The notes: generated by a model not told the origin, from the sequence alone. Positions 1 to 7,721 are shown, numbered from the stretch's first letter. The stretch: DNA of 33,078 nucleotides from Clostridiales bacterium (GCA_022778745.1 JALFSR010000098.1:1-33078); one strand, 5' to 3'. Numbers and translations are program-made.

Positions 1-211
1 AATCATCCCGCATATTATATACTGCCTGAACCGAAATGTTGGCATACTCAGCAGTGCGCTTGTATCTAACATGATCTGATTTACCGGTCCTGTCCAGCAT
101 TAGCAGCACTCTAGCCCGTGTGATTACATGCGAGTTGTGAACACCTTTTTTCACTATATCTCTTAACTGTTCCTGTTGCTCTTCACTTAAATATATTTCC
201 TTGCCTTTCAT
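1..211 (-). CDS. IS630-family transposase, N-terminal part (runs off window)
   Basis: The frame starts at 211 and runs off the left edge, so 70 codons are visible. An AGGAGG at 221-226 sits nine bases upstream of the ATG. The peptide begins MKGKEIYLSEEQQEQL, continues through ITRARVLLML, and reaches a helix-turn-helix with TAEYANISVQAVYNM. This is the N-terminal pattern of IS630/Tc1-mariner-type transposases: a short charged helix, an RAR(I/V)LL segment, then HTH. The DDE catalytic domain would lie outside the window, so intactness cannot be judged. The IS end should lie between about 230 and 310, but I could not fix the terminal repeat or the TA duplication because the other end is not here. 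An orphan HTH protein is a less likely alternative. Confidence 0.75.
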   Translation of the reverse strand, partial: MKGKEIYLSEEQQEQLRDIVKKGVHNSHVITRARVLLMLDRTGKSDHVRYKRTAEYANISVQAVYNMRDD

Positions 212-327
212 TGCAATCCGCCTCCTTGATGCTATCTATGTATATAGTATAGCACAAGTATGGCGTTAAGTAAAGTTTTAGAGGTTACAAAGTACTAGGG
301 GCTTTACGGCAAAACTTGGTAACAAAA

Positions 328-354
328 AAGGTTGAGATTTTTCATCTCAACCTT
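328..354 (-). terminator. Intrinsic terminator of rpmE
   Basis: A perfect 11-bp inverted repeat (AAGGTTGAGAT) with a 5-nt loop is followed on the minus strand by a run of T (positions 329-324). It starts about 10 bases after the rpmE stop codon. Confidence 0.85.
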
Positions 355-364
355 AGTTAAAATC

Positions 365-568
365 TTACTTTGTAACGCCGTACTTACGGTTGAACTTGTC
401 GATACGTCCACGAGCTGCAGCAGCTTTCTGCTGTCCTGTGTAGAAAGAATGGCACTTAGAGCAAACTTCTACGTGGATTTCTGGCTTAGTAGATCCTGTT
501 ACGAATTCATTACCACAGTTGCAAACAACTTTTGCCTGATAGTATTTTGGATGGATACCTTCCTTCAT
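365..568 (-). CDS. rpmE: 50S ribosomal protein L31, zinc-binding type
   Basis: This 67-residue protein is L31 of the large ribosomal subunit. It begins [12 protein letters not shown] and carries the zinc-ligand pattern of the C+ type: CNCG near residues 16-19 and VCSKC near residues 36-40. It ends [14 protein letters not shown], typical of the family, and is of normal length. The start at 568 is chosen over an in-frame ATG 13 codons upstream because GAGGTG (575-580) lies six bases before it. The gene is monocistronic, with its own promoter (626-654), a strong leader hairpin (595-613) and its own terminator. Zinc-containing L31 is often paired with a zinc-free paralogue elsewhere in the genome, which this window cannot show. 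Confidence 0.97.
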   Translation of the reverse strand: MKEGIHPKYYQAKVVCNCGNEFVTGSTKPEIHVEVCSKCHSFYTGQQKAAAARGRIDKFNRKYGVTK

Positions 569-594
569 GATTTTCACCTCTTCATATTTATTAT

Positions 595-613
595 CACTGG
601 TTTCCAACCAGTG
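595..613 (-). promoter_or_regulatory. Leader hairpin of rpmE, possible L31 autoregulatory element
   Basis: A perfect 8-bp stem (CACTGGTT / AACCAGTG) with a three-base loop lies in the rpmE 5' untranslated region, 27 bases before the start codon and just downstream of the promoter. It is not followed by a T run, so it is not a terminator. L31 leader RNAs through which the protein controls its own mRNA are known in Firmicutes. That this is one of them is inference from position and shape. Confidence 0.5.
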
Positions 614-625
614 ACCAACGGTTAT

Positions 626-654
626 ATTCTATCATACTTTATTACGATATGCAA
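626..654 (-). promoter_or_regulatory. Promoter of rpmE
   Basis: Minus-strand -35 TTGCAT (654-649), a 17-bp spacer and -10 TAGAAT (631-626). The match to the housekeeping sigma consensus is good and it lies about 60 bases upstream of rpmE. Confidence 0.7.
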
Positions 655-678
655 GCTATTTTTATTTCCTTTTCTTGA

Positions 679-706
679 CTTTTTCTACTCACATATATAG
701 AAAAAG
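679..706 (-). other. Inverted repeat downstream of the DUF4364 gene
   Basis: A 9-bp perfect inverted repeat (CTTTTTCTA / TAGAAAAAG) with a 10-nt loop lies 28 bases after the stop of the DUF4364 gene. It is in the right place for the operon terminator, but neither strand has a clean T run right after the stem, so the role is uncertain. Confidence 0.35.
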
Positions 707-733
707 CTAAATTCACTCTACATGCATCAAATT

Positions 734-1246
734 TTACATTAATGTCTTCATAATATATGCATAAATTATCTGGCTATTATTACTCCAGTTATTGCACATT
801 TGTACCGCTTGATCTTCACTAGGAACAGCAATATTCACTTCCAACAATTTTGATTTTCCTTCGCGTACTTCGCAATGTACAATATAGTCATGATTCGTGG
901 ATTTGTAGTAGTCTGCTACAATACCTGTTTCATTGCGCAGTTTGAATTTATTTTCTTTGATAAAGGCATCCAAATCTGCAATAATCGCTTCCGACAGCTT
1001 ATTTCCAAAGAAATAAAATGCCTCTTCTCCCTCTTTCGTCATCTCATAGCGTGACGTATTTCGTATCGTCTCCACTTTAATTAAATTCGCCTCTAACAAT
1101 TCATTTAATACTCTTTGAAATGTGAAGTAATTCGTATATTCTTTATCTAGGAAAAACTCTGACATTTGACCATTCGATAATGGAAATTTTACTTTCTTTA
1201 GCATATACAACACCATTAATTTATAAAGTGTAATTGGCTCAGACAT
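734..1246 (-). CDS. DUF4364 family protein, winged-helix-like
   Basis: A 170-residue protein starting MSEPITLYKLMVLYML. The first ~75 residues look like a winged-helix DNA-binding fold (helices around TNYFTFQRVLNELLEANLIKV, then a strand with RYEMTKEGEEAFYFF), as in the DUF4364 family common in Clostridia. The C-terminal part alternates strands and ends IIYAYIMKTLM. The start at 1246 has GGAGGT seven bases upstream; a longer frame to 1276 would overlap the previous gene and lacks a ribosome binding site. It is the last gene of an operon behind malic enzyme and a radical SAM protein, two bases after the latter. Its function is not known; a transcriptional role is inferred from the fold only. 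Confidence 0.85.
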   Translation of the reverse strand: MSEPITLYKLMVLYMLKKVKFPLSNGQMSEFFLDKEYTNYFTFQRVLNELLEANLIKVETIRNTSRYEMTKEGEEAFYFFGNKLSEAIIADLDAFIKENKFKLRNETGIVADYYKSTNHDYIVHCEVREGKSKLLEVNIAVPSEDQAVQMCNNWSNNSQIIYAYIMKTLM

Positions 1247-1248
1247 TC

Positions 1249-2172
1249 TCACACCTCCAAAATTCGTCCCTGCCACGTATTTCTAATCTTTAATTCATGA
1301 TGGATTTCGTTTAATACCTGCATTTTTTTTGTGCTCCAGAGTGGTGCAATAAGCAGATCTTTTGGTCCATCTCCTGTAAGACGATGAATAACGATTTGCG
1401 GTGAAATCCGCTCAATACAGTCTACAACAATTGAAACATATTCTTGTTCTTCTAGTACGGAAAACGTACCTTTTTCATACTCTGCCGCCAAATCAGTACC
1501 TTTTAATACATGGAGCAGCTGCAGCTTAATTCCTTGAATGTCCTGATGATTTAAATAATCAATTGTCGCAAGCATCTTTTCTTTTGTCTCTCCTGGCAGA
1601 CCAAGTATTACATGTACAATTACTGTCAGTCCTTTTTCACGAAGATTTTTACATGCCTGCTCAAAACAGGATAACTCATATCCTCTTCTTATATAGGAAG
1701 CCGTATCATCCCATATTGTCTGCAGCCCAAGTTCCACCCAAACTGGTTTTTCTTTATTCAATTCTGCCAGCAATTGGATGACCTCTGGGTCAAGGCAATC
1801 TGGTCTTGTCGCAATTGAAATAGCCACAACATTTGGATGATGAATTGCTTCTGTAAAAACACTCCGAAGTCTCTGTATCGGTGCATATGTATTCGTATAT
1901 GCCTGAAAATAAGCAATATAAGCATTTGCATGAAATTTGGAAGTTCCCACTATTCCCTGTTCAATCTGTTCTGTGATCGAACAGTTTTTATCACCAGCAA
2001 AGTCACCTGACCCTCCTGCACTGCAAAAAATACAGCCTCCTGTCCCAATTGTTCCATCACGATTTGGACAACTCATCCCTGCATTTAATGCCACTTTATA
2101 TACTTTGCACCCAAATGTCTGCTGCAAGTAATAATTGAATGAATAATACAGTTTTTCTCCCCAGCGTCTCAT
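1249..2172 (-). CDS. TIGR01212-family radical SAM protein (YtqA/YhcC-like)
   Basis: This 307-residue protein matches the TIGR01212/YhcC group, a branch of the Elp3-like radical SAM enzymes. Near residues 34-52 it reads CPNRDGTIGTGGCIFC, which supplies the three [4Fe-4S]-cluster cysteines in the unusual long-spaced arrangement of this group. Further on are SIATRPDCL and WVELGLQT (SAM-binding strands) and HVILGLPGETKEKM. The length is normal and the N-terminal FGCKVYKVALNAG is conserved. Its substrate has not been established to my knowledge; RNA modification is often suggested from its Elp3 similarity. The start codon overlaps the malic enzyme stop by four bases (ATGA), so translation is probably coupled. 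Confidence 0.93.
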   Translation of the reverse strand: MRRWGEKLYYSFNYYLQQTFGCKVYKVALNAGMSCPNRDGTIGTGGCIFCSAGGSGDFAGDKNCSITEQIEQGIVGTSKFHANAYIAYFQAYTNTYAPIQRLRSVFTEAIHHPNVVAISIATRPDCLDPEVIQLLAELNKEKPVWVELGLQTIWDDTASYIRRGYELSCFEQACKNLREKGLTVIVHVILGLPGETKEKMLATIDYLNHQDIQGIKLQLLHVLKGTDLAAEYEKGTFSVLEEQEYVSIVVDCIERISPQIVIHRLTGDGPKDLLIAPLWSTKKMQVLNEIHHELKIRNTWQGRILEV

Positions 2173-3323
2173 CGTACAATATGATCTTTTACAGCACTAC
2201 TTACTGCATCTGCTACGCGTGGATCAAACGCTGCTGGAAGAATATGATTTTCATTCAACTCATCTTCTGCAACTAATCCTGCAATTGCATTTGCTGCTGC
2301 AAGTTTCATCTCTTCTGTAATTGCACAGGCACGTCCCTCCAGTGCACCACGGAAAATGCCAGGGAAAATTAATACGTTATTTACCTGATTTGGGAAGTCA
2401 GAACGTCCTGTTCCAACTACTTTTGCACCTGCTGCCTTTGCTACATCTGGCATAATCTCTGGCACTGGATTTGCCATTGCAAATAAAATCGCATCTTTAT
2501 TCATAGATGTAACCATCTCAGCTGTCACAATATTTGGTGCAGATACACCGATAAAAATATCGGCTCCCTTTAATGCGTCAGCAAGGCTTCCTGTCTTATG
2601 CTCCAGATTTGTCAATTCTACCATCTTTTCCTGCATCCAATTTAAGCCGTCCATTCCCTTGCAGAGCATACCAACTTTATCACACATTGTCACATGCTGG
2701 AATCCATATGTTAATAATAATTTTGTAATTGCCACACCTGCACTTCCTGCTCCATTGACAACAACTTTACAATCTTCTTTTGTTTTTGCTGTCACTTTCA
2801 ATGCATTGATCACACCTGCTAATACAACAATCGCTGTACCATGCTGATCATCATGAAATACAGGAATTGTCAGGCGTTGTTTTAAACGTTCTTCAATCTC
2901 AAAGCATCTTGGTGCAGAAATATCCTCCAGATTAATTCCTCCAAATGCTGGTGCAATTCTTACAACTGTTTCAATAATTTCTTCTGTATCTTGCGTGTCA
3001 AGACAGATTGGAACTGCATTTACATTTCCAAACTCTTTAAATAATACCGCCTTTCCTTCCATTACTGGCATCGCTGCCAAAGCGCCAATATTACCTAATC
3101 CTAAAACTGCGCTTCCATCCGATACAACGGCTACTGTATTTGATTTCATCGTATACTGATAGGCAGCCTCTGGATCTTTTGCGATTACTTTACATGGTTC
3201 AGCAACTCCTGGTGTATATGCTAATGCCAAATCTTCACTCGTGGAAACTGACATTTTTGCTGTTGTTTCTAATTTTCCATTCCATTCTTTATGAAGTTCT
3301 AAAGAACGTTCTGCAATTGTCAT
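2169..3323 (-). CDS. NAD(P)-dependent malic enzyme (malate to pyruvate and CO2)
   Basis: This cytosolic enzyme oxidatively decarboxylates malate to pyruvate. It is 384 residues, the usual size of the short bacterial form without a phosphotransacetylase domain. Visible features are the catalytic Tyr36 in AYTPGVAEPC, Lys91 in MEGKAVLFK, metal ligands in NLEDISAPRC (about 131-140) and VFHDDQHGTA (about 155-164), and the Rossmann turn GAGSAG at 191-196. The sequence alone does not fix NAD versus NADP. It is the first gene of an operon with the radical SAM and DUF4364 genes and has a near-consensus promoter at 3407-3435. It replenishes pyruvate next to PFOR, whose gene ends this window. Confidence 0.95.
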   Translation of the reverse strand: MTIAERSLELHKEWNGKLETTAKMSVSTSEDLALAYTPGVAEPCKVIAKDPEAAYQYTMKSNTVAVVSDGSAVLGLGNIGALAAMPVMEGKAVLFKEFGNVNAVPICLDTQDTEEIIETVVRIAPAFGGINLEDISAPRCFEIEERLKQRLTIPVFHDDQHGTAIVVLAGVINALKVTAKTKEDCKVVVNGAGSAGVAITKLLLTYGFQHVTMCDKVGMLCKGMDGLNWMQEKMVELTNLEHKTGSLADALKGADIFIGVSAPNIVTAEMVTSMNKDAILFAMANPVPEIMPDVAKAAGAKVVGTGRSDFPNQVNNVLIFPGIFRGALEGRACAITEEMKLAAANAIAGLVAEDELNENHILPAAFDPRVADAVSSAVKDHIVR

Positions 3324-3406
3324 ATGTTTTACCTCTTTTCTATTTTTAATTCTCCAAACTATGAAAAAAATTCACATTTTTTCTACTATATTCAGTTGTT
3401 GATGTC

Positions 3407-3435
3407 ATTATAGCAGATGTAAGTGATAGTGGCAA
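3407..3435 (-). promoter_or_regulatory. Promoter of the malic enzyme operon
   Basis: Minus-strand -35 TTGCCA (3435-3430), 17-bp spacer, -10 TATAAT (3412-3407). It lies in the 369-bp divergent region between malic enzyme and rho. The rest of that region is AT-rich and holds the rho promoter and a weak leader hairpin (3606-3620), but no ORF that I can support. Confidence 0.75.
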
Positions 3436-3548
3436 GAGAAAAAAGCTTTCATCCCACAAGCAAGCCTATAGGTTTTACGCCTAAAATTATAACAATTTTG
3501 TAAAAATACGTCAAGATAACGAAAATTTATTTTTCCTCTTTATTTTTC

Positions 3549-3578
3549 TTCACATATAGTGTATACTAACTGTATAAA
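3549..3578 (+). promoter_or_regulatory. Candidate promoter of rho
   Basis: -35 TTCACA (3549-3554), 18-bp spacer, -10 TATAAA (3573-3578). It predicts a leader of about 110 nt. In that leader a small stem AAGAGT / ACTCTT (3606-3620) is followed by ATTTTTCTT, which could act as a weak attenuator. Rho genes are often autoregulated, but this stem is short and AT-rich. Confidence 0.4.
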
Positions 3579-3692
3579 ATATATACATATATATTTTTTC
3601 TCTTAAAGAGTTTTACTCTTATTTTTCTTAATTATTAGAATGCATAAGCATCTATTCTTTAAAATTAAATAACTAATATAAAGGAGTTTATT

Positions 3693-5600
3693 ATGCGTGA
3701 GAAATTAGCAAGTCTTCCCCTATCTGAATTACGAGCGATTGCAAAAGAAAAGGGAATTCGTGGCATAACAGCCATCCGCAAATCTGATCTAATTGACAAA
3801 ATCTTAGCCTGTGTAGATACTGAATCTAATTCTGTTCCAGCAGCACAAACTGTGCAACAACAGCTATTACAGCCTACTTCATCTGTACCTATTTCCCAAC
3901 CAGTACAATTAACACAACCTGTGCAGTCAGTACAACAGGTACAACTAACACAACAAGCGGCTCTGACTCCTCTTCAATCTCAATATGGACGTTATTCTAG
4001 CCGATTTAATAATAATTACAACCGCCCTTATGAAATTAAAGAAGTACGTGATTCTAAAGACTATCGTGATCCTGTAAAAGACTATTCTGATACGAGAGAT
4101 TCTTTTTCCGATAACAGAGATTTCCGCTCTAACAATAAAGACTTTAGAAGCAGAGATTTTAGAAATAGTCGTGATTATTCTGATAACAAAGATTTTAGAA
4201 ATAATCGAGACTACTCTGATAACAGAGATTTCCGTCAAAACAGAGACTATTCTGATAACAGAGACTTCCGTCAGAACCGAGACTATTCCGATAACAGAGA
4301 TTTTCGCCAAAACAGAGATTATTCCGATAACAGAGATTTTCGTCCAAATAGAGATTTTCGCCAAAACAGAGAAATGAAAGATTCCCGAGATTTTAAGGAC
4401 TATTCTAATACAAGAGATGCTTATGATTTAAAAGATCGTGAACGCACTGATCTAAATCCTGCTGATTTATCTGAACTGGACAGCGGCGTTTCCGCATACG
4501 GAATTTTAGAAGTAATGCCAGATGGATTTGGATTTATTCGTTCTGCTAACTATCTTCCAGGTGAAAATGATGTCTATGTTTCTCCATCTCAAATTCGTCG
4601 TTTTAATATGAAAACAGGAGATATTATATCTGGTACGCGAAGAATAAAATCTCCAACTGAAAAATTTGCAGCGCTTCTATATGTAAATGCAATTAATGAT
4701 CGCGATCCAGCCGAAGCTGAGTCTCGAACTTCTTTTGAAGATTTAACGCCAATTTTTCCAAATTGCCGAATTCATTTAGAAACAGATGATACTTCTATGC
4801 GAATTGTTGACCTGATCAGCCCGATTGGTAAGGGACAACGTGGTATGATCGTGTCCCCTCCAAAAGCAGGAAAAACAACATTATTAAAGCAAATTGCAAA
4901 AGCAGTCACAACAAATGAGCCAAATATTCATCTACTCGTTCTTCTTATTGACGAACGACCAGAAGAAGTGACGGATATCAAAGAATCCATCGAAGGCGAT
5001 AATGTCGAAGTCATTCATTCTACCTTCGATGAGACACCTGAACATCACAAACGTGTCGCAGAAATGGTTCTGGAACGTGCAAAGCGTCTTGTAGAACATA
5101 AAGCCGATGTTATGATCTTACTTGACAGTATTACTCGTCTTGCAAGAGCTTATAACTTAACTGTAACCCCAAGCGGCCGTACATTATCTGGCGGTCTCGA
5201 TCCTGCATCACTAAACATGCCAAAACGCTTCTTTGGAGCAGCACGTAATATGAGAGAAGGAGGCAGCCTCACTATTCTTGCTTCTGCTCTTGTTGAAACT
5301 GGAAGCCGTATGGATGATGTTATTTTTGAAGAGTTCAAAGGAACTGGTAATATGGAACTCGTACTCGACCGCAAGCTTTCTGAAAAACGCATTTTCCCAG
5401 CAATTGATATTCTTCGTTCCAGCACACGAAGAGAAGATCTTCTTCTGACAACGCAAGAACTAGAAGCGATTAACATTATTCGTCGTTCTACAACTGGCAT
5501 GAAGTCTGACGAGGGCGTGGAACGCATTTTTGATTTATTTTCTAAAACAAAAACAAATCAAGATTTTGTACAAACAGTACGAAAAAACCATATGATCTAG
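3693..5600 (+). CDS. rho: Transcription termination factor Rho with a long low-complexity insert
   Basis: Rho is the hexameric RNA-dependent ATPase that ends transcription. Order of parts: Rho_N helical domain (about 4-41), a Gln/Val/Pro-rich linker (about 49-99), an Arg/Asp/Asn-rich region (about 105-245) with five 12-residue repeats at 161-220, the cold-shock-like RNA-binding domain (about 265-340, GILEVMPDGFGFIRS), and the ATPase domain. Walker A is PPKAGKTT at 389-396, Walker B VMILLD at 473-478, followed by the Q/R-loop region GGLDPASLNMPKRFFGAARN. All catalytic segments look intact. At 635 residues it is about 200 longer than E. coli or B. subtilis Rho, and all the excess lies between Rho_N and the RNA-binding domain. 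The start has AAGGAG seven bases upstream. It is monocistronic and ends at a strong terminator. Confidence 0.97.
   Translation: MREKLASLPLSELRAIAKEKGIRGITAIRKSDLIDKILACVDTESNSVPAAQTVQQQLLQPTSSVPISQPVQLTQPVQSVQQVQLTQQAALTPLQSQYGRYSSRFNNNYNRPYEIKEVRDSKDYRDPVKDYSDTRDSFSDNRDFRSNNKDFRSRDFRNSRDYSDNKDFRNNRDYSDNRDFRQNRDYSDNRDFRQNRDYSDNRDFRQNRDYSDNRDFRPNRDFRQNREMKDSRDFKDYSNTRDAYDLKDRERTDLNPADLSELDSGVSAYGILEVMPDGFGFIRSANYLPGENDVYVSPSQIRRFNMKTGDIISGTRRIKSPTEKFAALLYVNAINDRDPAEAESRTSFEDLTPIFPNCRIHLETDDTSMRIVDLISPIGKGQRGMIVSPPKAGKTTLLKQIAKAVTTNEPNIHLLVLLIDERPEEVTDIKESIEGDNVEVIHSTFDETPEHHKRVAEMVLERAKRLVEHKADVMILLDSITRLARAYNLTVTPSGRTLSGGLDPASLNMPKRFFGAARNMREGGSLTILASALVETGSRMDDVIFEEFKGTGNMELVLDRKLSEKRIFPAIDILRSSTRREDLLLTTQELEAINIIRRSTTGMKSDEGVERIFDLFSKTKTNQDFVQTVRKNHMI
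4173..4370 (+). repeat. 36-bp in-frame tandem repeats inside rho (5.5 units)
   Basis: Five units of 36 bp start at 4173, 4209, 4245, 4281 and 4317, and a half unit runs 4353-4370. Each encodes DYSDNRDFRQNR or a close variant (DYSDNKDFRNNR, DYSDNRDFRPNR). The unit is a multiple of three, so gain or loss of copies would change length without breaking the frame. Degenerate units (KDYSDTRD, SDNRDFRS) lie upstream, suggesting older duplications. The differences among copies are mostly silent or conservative, so the peptide sequence appears to be selected. Confidence 0.9.
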
Positions 5601-5613
5601 TGAAAACTTTTCA

Positions 5614-5635
5614 CGGTGCAATCCGTAAGTATCAT
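5614..5635. repeat. Fragment of the MITE-like repeat found at 26645-26827
   Basis: This 22-bp stretch matches 26776-26797 of the larger element at 20 of 22 positions, with core GCAATCCGTA and end GTATCAT. It lies 14 bases after the rho stop codon and before the terminator. It looks like a decayed remnant or an independent partial copy. Confidence 0.55.
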
Positions 5636-5652
5636 TTTATAAAATAAAAAAG

Positions 5653-5700
5653 CCTGATATACGAATTTATAATAGTTTTTTATAAATGTGTATCAGGTTT
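5653..5700. terminator. Bidirectional terminator between rho and the ECF S-component gene
   Basis: CCTGATA (5653-5659) pairs with TATCAGG (5691-5697). The stem continues inward through AU and GU pairs and a two-base bulge to TTTATA / TATAAA, with a 9-nt loop. T-rich tracts follow on both strands (plus 5698-5702, minus 5650-5642). It can end rho and the convergent S-component transcript. Confidence 0.85.
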
Positions 5701-5714
5701 TTCTCTCTTTATTA

Positions 5715-6296
5715 TTATTCTACGGTTAAAAATAATCCTGCTTTTTTCAGCACTGGACGTAATGCAGAATATAAAATAGTAACTAAAATAACAGATACAA
5801 CTGCATTAATAAATGTCGCTGCACTTCCCCATTTTGCTGCAATTGATGCAAGTTCCTGTGGTATGTTTAATATATACATCTTATAAAAATATCCAACAAT
5901 TGGATCAAAAATCACATTAAATACTAATCCGGCAATAGAAGCTAATACACTCCACTTAATAATATAACGCTGCTCATGTTCTTCACTAATATGTGCGATA
6001 TGATGAGCAACAAAACCTGTGATCAAACCAATGCATAGTTTTAAAACAAATGTCTTTGGTGCACTTGTAATATAAACTGGATCAAGCAAGTCCGCAATCG
6101 TCATACCAATAGAACCAGCAAGTCCGCCATATACACCACCTAATAACAATGCACATAATACACAGCATGCATTTCCGATATGTAATGCAGTGTTTCCTGG
6201 AAGCGGGATTTTCAAATACGCAAATGCAACATAAGACAATGCTGCAAACAATGCTGTTAAAGCAATTTTTAAAACTTTCGTGTTTTTATTTTTCAT
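5715..6296 (-). CDS. ECF transporter S component (vitamin uptake, substrate unknown)
   Basis: A 193-residue integral membrane protein of the energy-coupling-factor S-component type: the substrate-binding subunit that docks to a shared EcfAA'T module encoded elsewhere. It begins with a Lys-rich stretch, then the small-residue helix ALTALFAALSYVAF, followed by TALHIGNACCVLCALLLGG and GGLAGSIGMTIADLLDPVY, hallmarks of the PF12822-type family. Five or six hydrophobic segments are visible. The start at 6296 fits AAGGAG nine bases upstream; an ATG three codons earlier abuts that site, and a longer frame to 6389 crosses the promoter. The substrate cannot be named from the sequence. It has its own promoter overlapping a 12-bp inverted repeat, downstream of icd. 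Confidence 0.85.
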   Translation of the reverse strand: MKNKNTKVLKIALTALFAALSYVAFAYLKIPLPGNTALHIGNACCVLCALLLGGVYGGLAGSIGMTIADLLDPVYITSAPKTFVLKLCIGLITGFVAHHIAHISEEHEQRYIIKWSVLASIAGLVFNVIFDPIVGYFYKMYILNIPQELASIAAKWGSAATFINAVVSVILVTILYSALRPVLKKAGLFLTVE

Positions 6297-6329
6297 AACT
6301 GTCATCTCCTTATATTTCTTGACGGATGC

Positions 6330-6368
6330 AGTATAGCACAAAAGTGGATATGTAAACATATCCACTTT
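6330..6368 (-). promoter_or_regulatory. Extended -10 promoter with a perfect 12-bp inverted repeat
   Basis: The minus strand has an extended -10, TGC-TATACT (-10 at 6335-6330). Immediately upstream is a perfect inverted repeat, AAAGTGGATATG / CATATCCACTTT, with a 4-nt loop (6341-6368). It sits in the -35 region, 36 bases after the icd stop. It could be the icd terminator (only four T follow on the minus strand), an operator for the S-component promoter, or both. On the plus strand a stretch of seven T lies slightly downstream of the stem. Confidence 0.55.
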
Positions 6369-6404
6369 ATATTTTTTTATCCATACCACTTTGTATGTTC
6401 TATT

Positions 6405-7619
6405 TTATTTTTCTAATTTTGCTCTTAAGTTTGCTGCGATTGCCTGAATAAATTCTTCACTATTTGCAACTGTAACATTTTCAAGAGAAGTCATCAAGGC
6501 AAGATCCTTTGTCATCGTACCGCTTTCAATTGTCTCAATTGTTGCATCCTCTAACTTATCTGCAAAATCAATTAATGCTTCAATTCCGTCGATCTCTCCA
6601 CGCTTTCTGAGAGCTCCCGTCCATGCAAAGATTGTTGCAACGGAGTTTGTTGATGTTTCTTCACCTTTTAAGTGCTTATAGTAATGTCTCTGAACTGTTC
6701 CATGTGCTGCTTCATATTCATAATATCCCTCTGGTGATACAAGTACAGATGTCATCATTGCTAATGAACCAAATGCAGTGGAGACCATATCACTCATAAC
6801 ATCTCCATCATAGTTCTTACATGCCCAGATATATCCACCTTCGGAACGAATTACACGAGCAACTGCATCATCAATCAATGTGTAGAAGTAAGTAATTCCT
6901 GCTTCCTTAAACTTTTCTGCGTATTCTGCATCAAATACTTCCTGGAAAATATCTTTGAACGTATGATCATATTTTTTAGAAATAGTATCTTTTGTCGCAA
7001 ACCAAAGATCCTGCTTTGTATCAAGTGCAAAGTTAAAGCAGCTCTTTGCAAAACTTGTAATTGATGCAACAGTGTTATGCTGTCCCTGAATAATTCCTGC
7101 TCCTGTGAAATTATGAATCAGTTCTCTTACTTCTTCTCCAGCCTCATTTGTGTAAACTAATTCACATTTTCCAGCTGCTGGAATCTTCATCTCAGTTGCT
7201 TTATATACATCACCATATGCGTGTCTGGCAATTGTAATTGGTTTCTTCCATGTCTTAACGTTTGGTTCGATTCCTTTTACAATAATTGGTGTACGGAATA
7301 CTGTTCCATCTAATAAAGCACGAATTGTACCATTTGGACTCTTCCACATTTCTTTCAAATGATATTCTTCTACTCTAGCTGCATTTGGAGTAATTGTTGC
7401 ACATTTTACTGCAACACCATATTTTTTTGTTGCCATTGCAGAATCTACTGTTATCTGATCGTTTGTCTGATCACGATATTCCAATCCTAAATCATAGTAT
7501 TCTGTCTTTAAATCTATGAATGGAAGTAATAACTCATCCTTAATCATTTTCCAAAGGATTCGAGTCATCTCATCTCCATCCATCTCCACTAATGGTGTAG
7601 TCATTTTTATTTTTTCCAT
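6405..7619 (-). CDS. icd: NADP-dependent isocitrate dehydrogenase, eukaryotic-type
   Basis: It converts isocitrate to 2-oxoglutarate and CO2 with NADP. The 404-residue protein belongs to the homodimeric type II (eukaryote-like) subfamily: [19 protein letters not shown] at the N-terminus, the substrate loop [20 protein letters not shown], the metal site around [28 protein letters not shown], and [12 protein letters not shown] near the coenzyme site. The chosen start gives GGAGG seven bases upstream; an in-frame ATG at 7625 touches that site. With Re-citrate synthase at 15-16.4 kb it supports an oxidative branch from acetyl-CoA and oxaloacetate to 2-oxoglutarate and glutamate. It is a single gene with a consensus-like promoter at 7693-7721. 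Confidence 0.96.
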   Translation of the reverse strand: MEKIKMTTPLVEMDGDEMTRILWKMIKDELLLPFIDLKTEYYDLGLEYRDQTNDQITVDSAMATKKYGVAVKCATITPNAARVEEYHLKEMWKSPNGTIRALLDGTVFRTPIIVKGIEPNVKTWKKPITIARHAYGDVYKATEMKIPAAGKCELVYTNEAGEEVRELIHNFTGAGIIQGQHNTVASITSFAKSCFNFALDTKQDLWFATKDTISKKYDHTFKDIFQEVFDAEYAEKFKEAGITYFYTLIDDAVARVIRSEGGYIWACKNYDGDVMSDMVSTAFGSLAMMTSVLVSPEGYYEYEAAHGTVQRHYYKHLKGEETSTNSVATIFAWTGALRKRGEIDGIEALIDFADKLEDATIETIESGTMTKDLALMTSLENVTVANSEEFIQAIAANLRAKLEK

Positions 7620-7692
7620 TGCCATTCCTCCATTCTTCGGATAGATTCGCTGCCTTTTTATCTAATTAAAGTGATACAAGCTTACATAGGTC

Positions 7693-7721
7693 ATTATACA
7701 AGCAAATGTATGCTTATGCAA
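7693..7721 (-). promoter_or_regulatory. Promoter of icd
   Basis: Minus-strand -35 TTGCAT (7721-7716), 17-bp spacer, -10 TATAAT (7698-7693), about 75 bases upstream of the icd start. Confidence 0.75.

Noticed and set aside
332-700. 122-codon plus-strand frame over rpmE
   Set aside because: It is fully antisense to a certain ribosomal protein gene, its promoter and its terminator.
4173-4370. Five regularly spaced 36-bp repeats that look at first like a CRISPR array
   Set aside because: There are no spacers between units, the period is in frame with rho, and the units encode a continuous peptide.
3945-4377. Long open frames antisense to, and in another frame of, rho (139 and 68 codons)
   Set aside because: They exist because a 36-bp repeat without stops in one frame stays open in others; the peptides are simple Ile/Ser/Val/Glu repeats.
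5150-5527. Minus-strand frames of 125 and 81 codons within rho
   Set aside because: They are antisense shadows of the conserved ATPase domain without ribosome binding sites.
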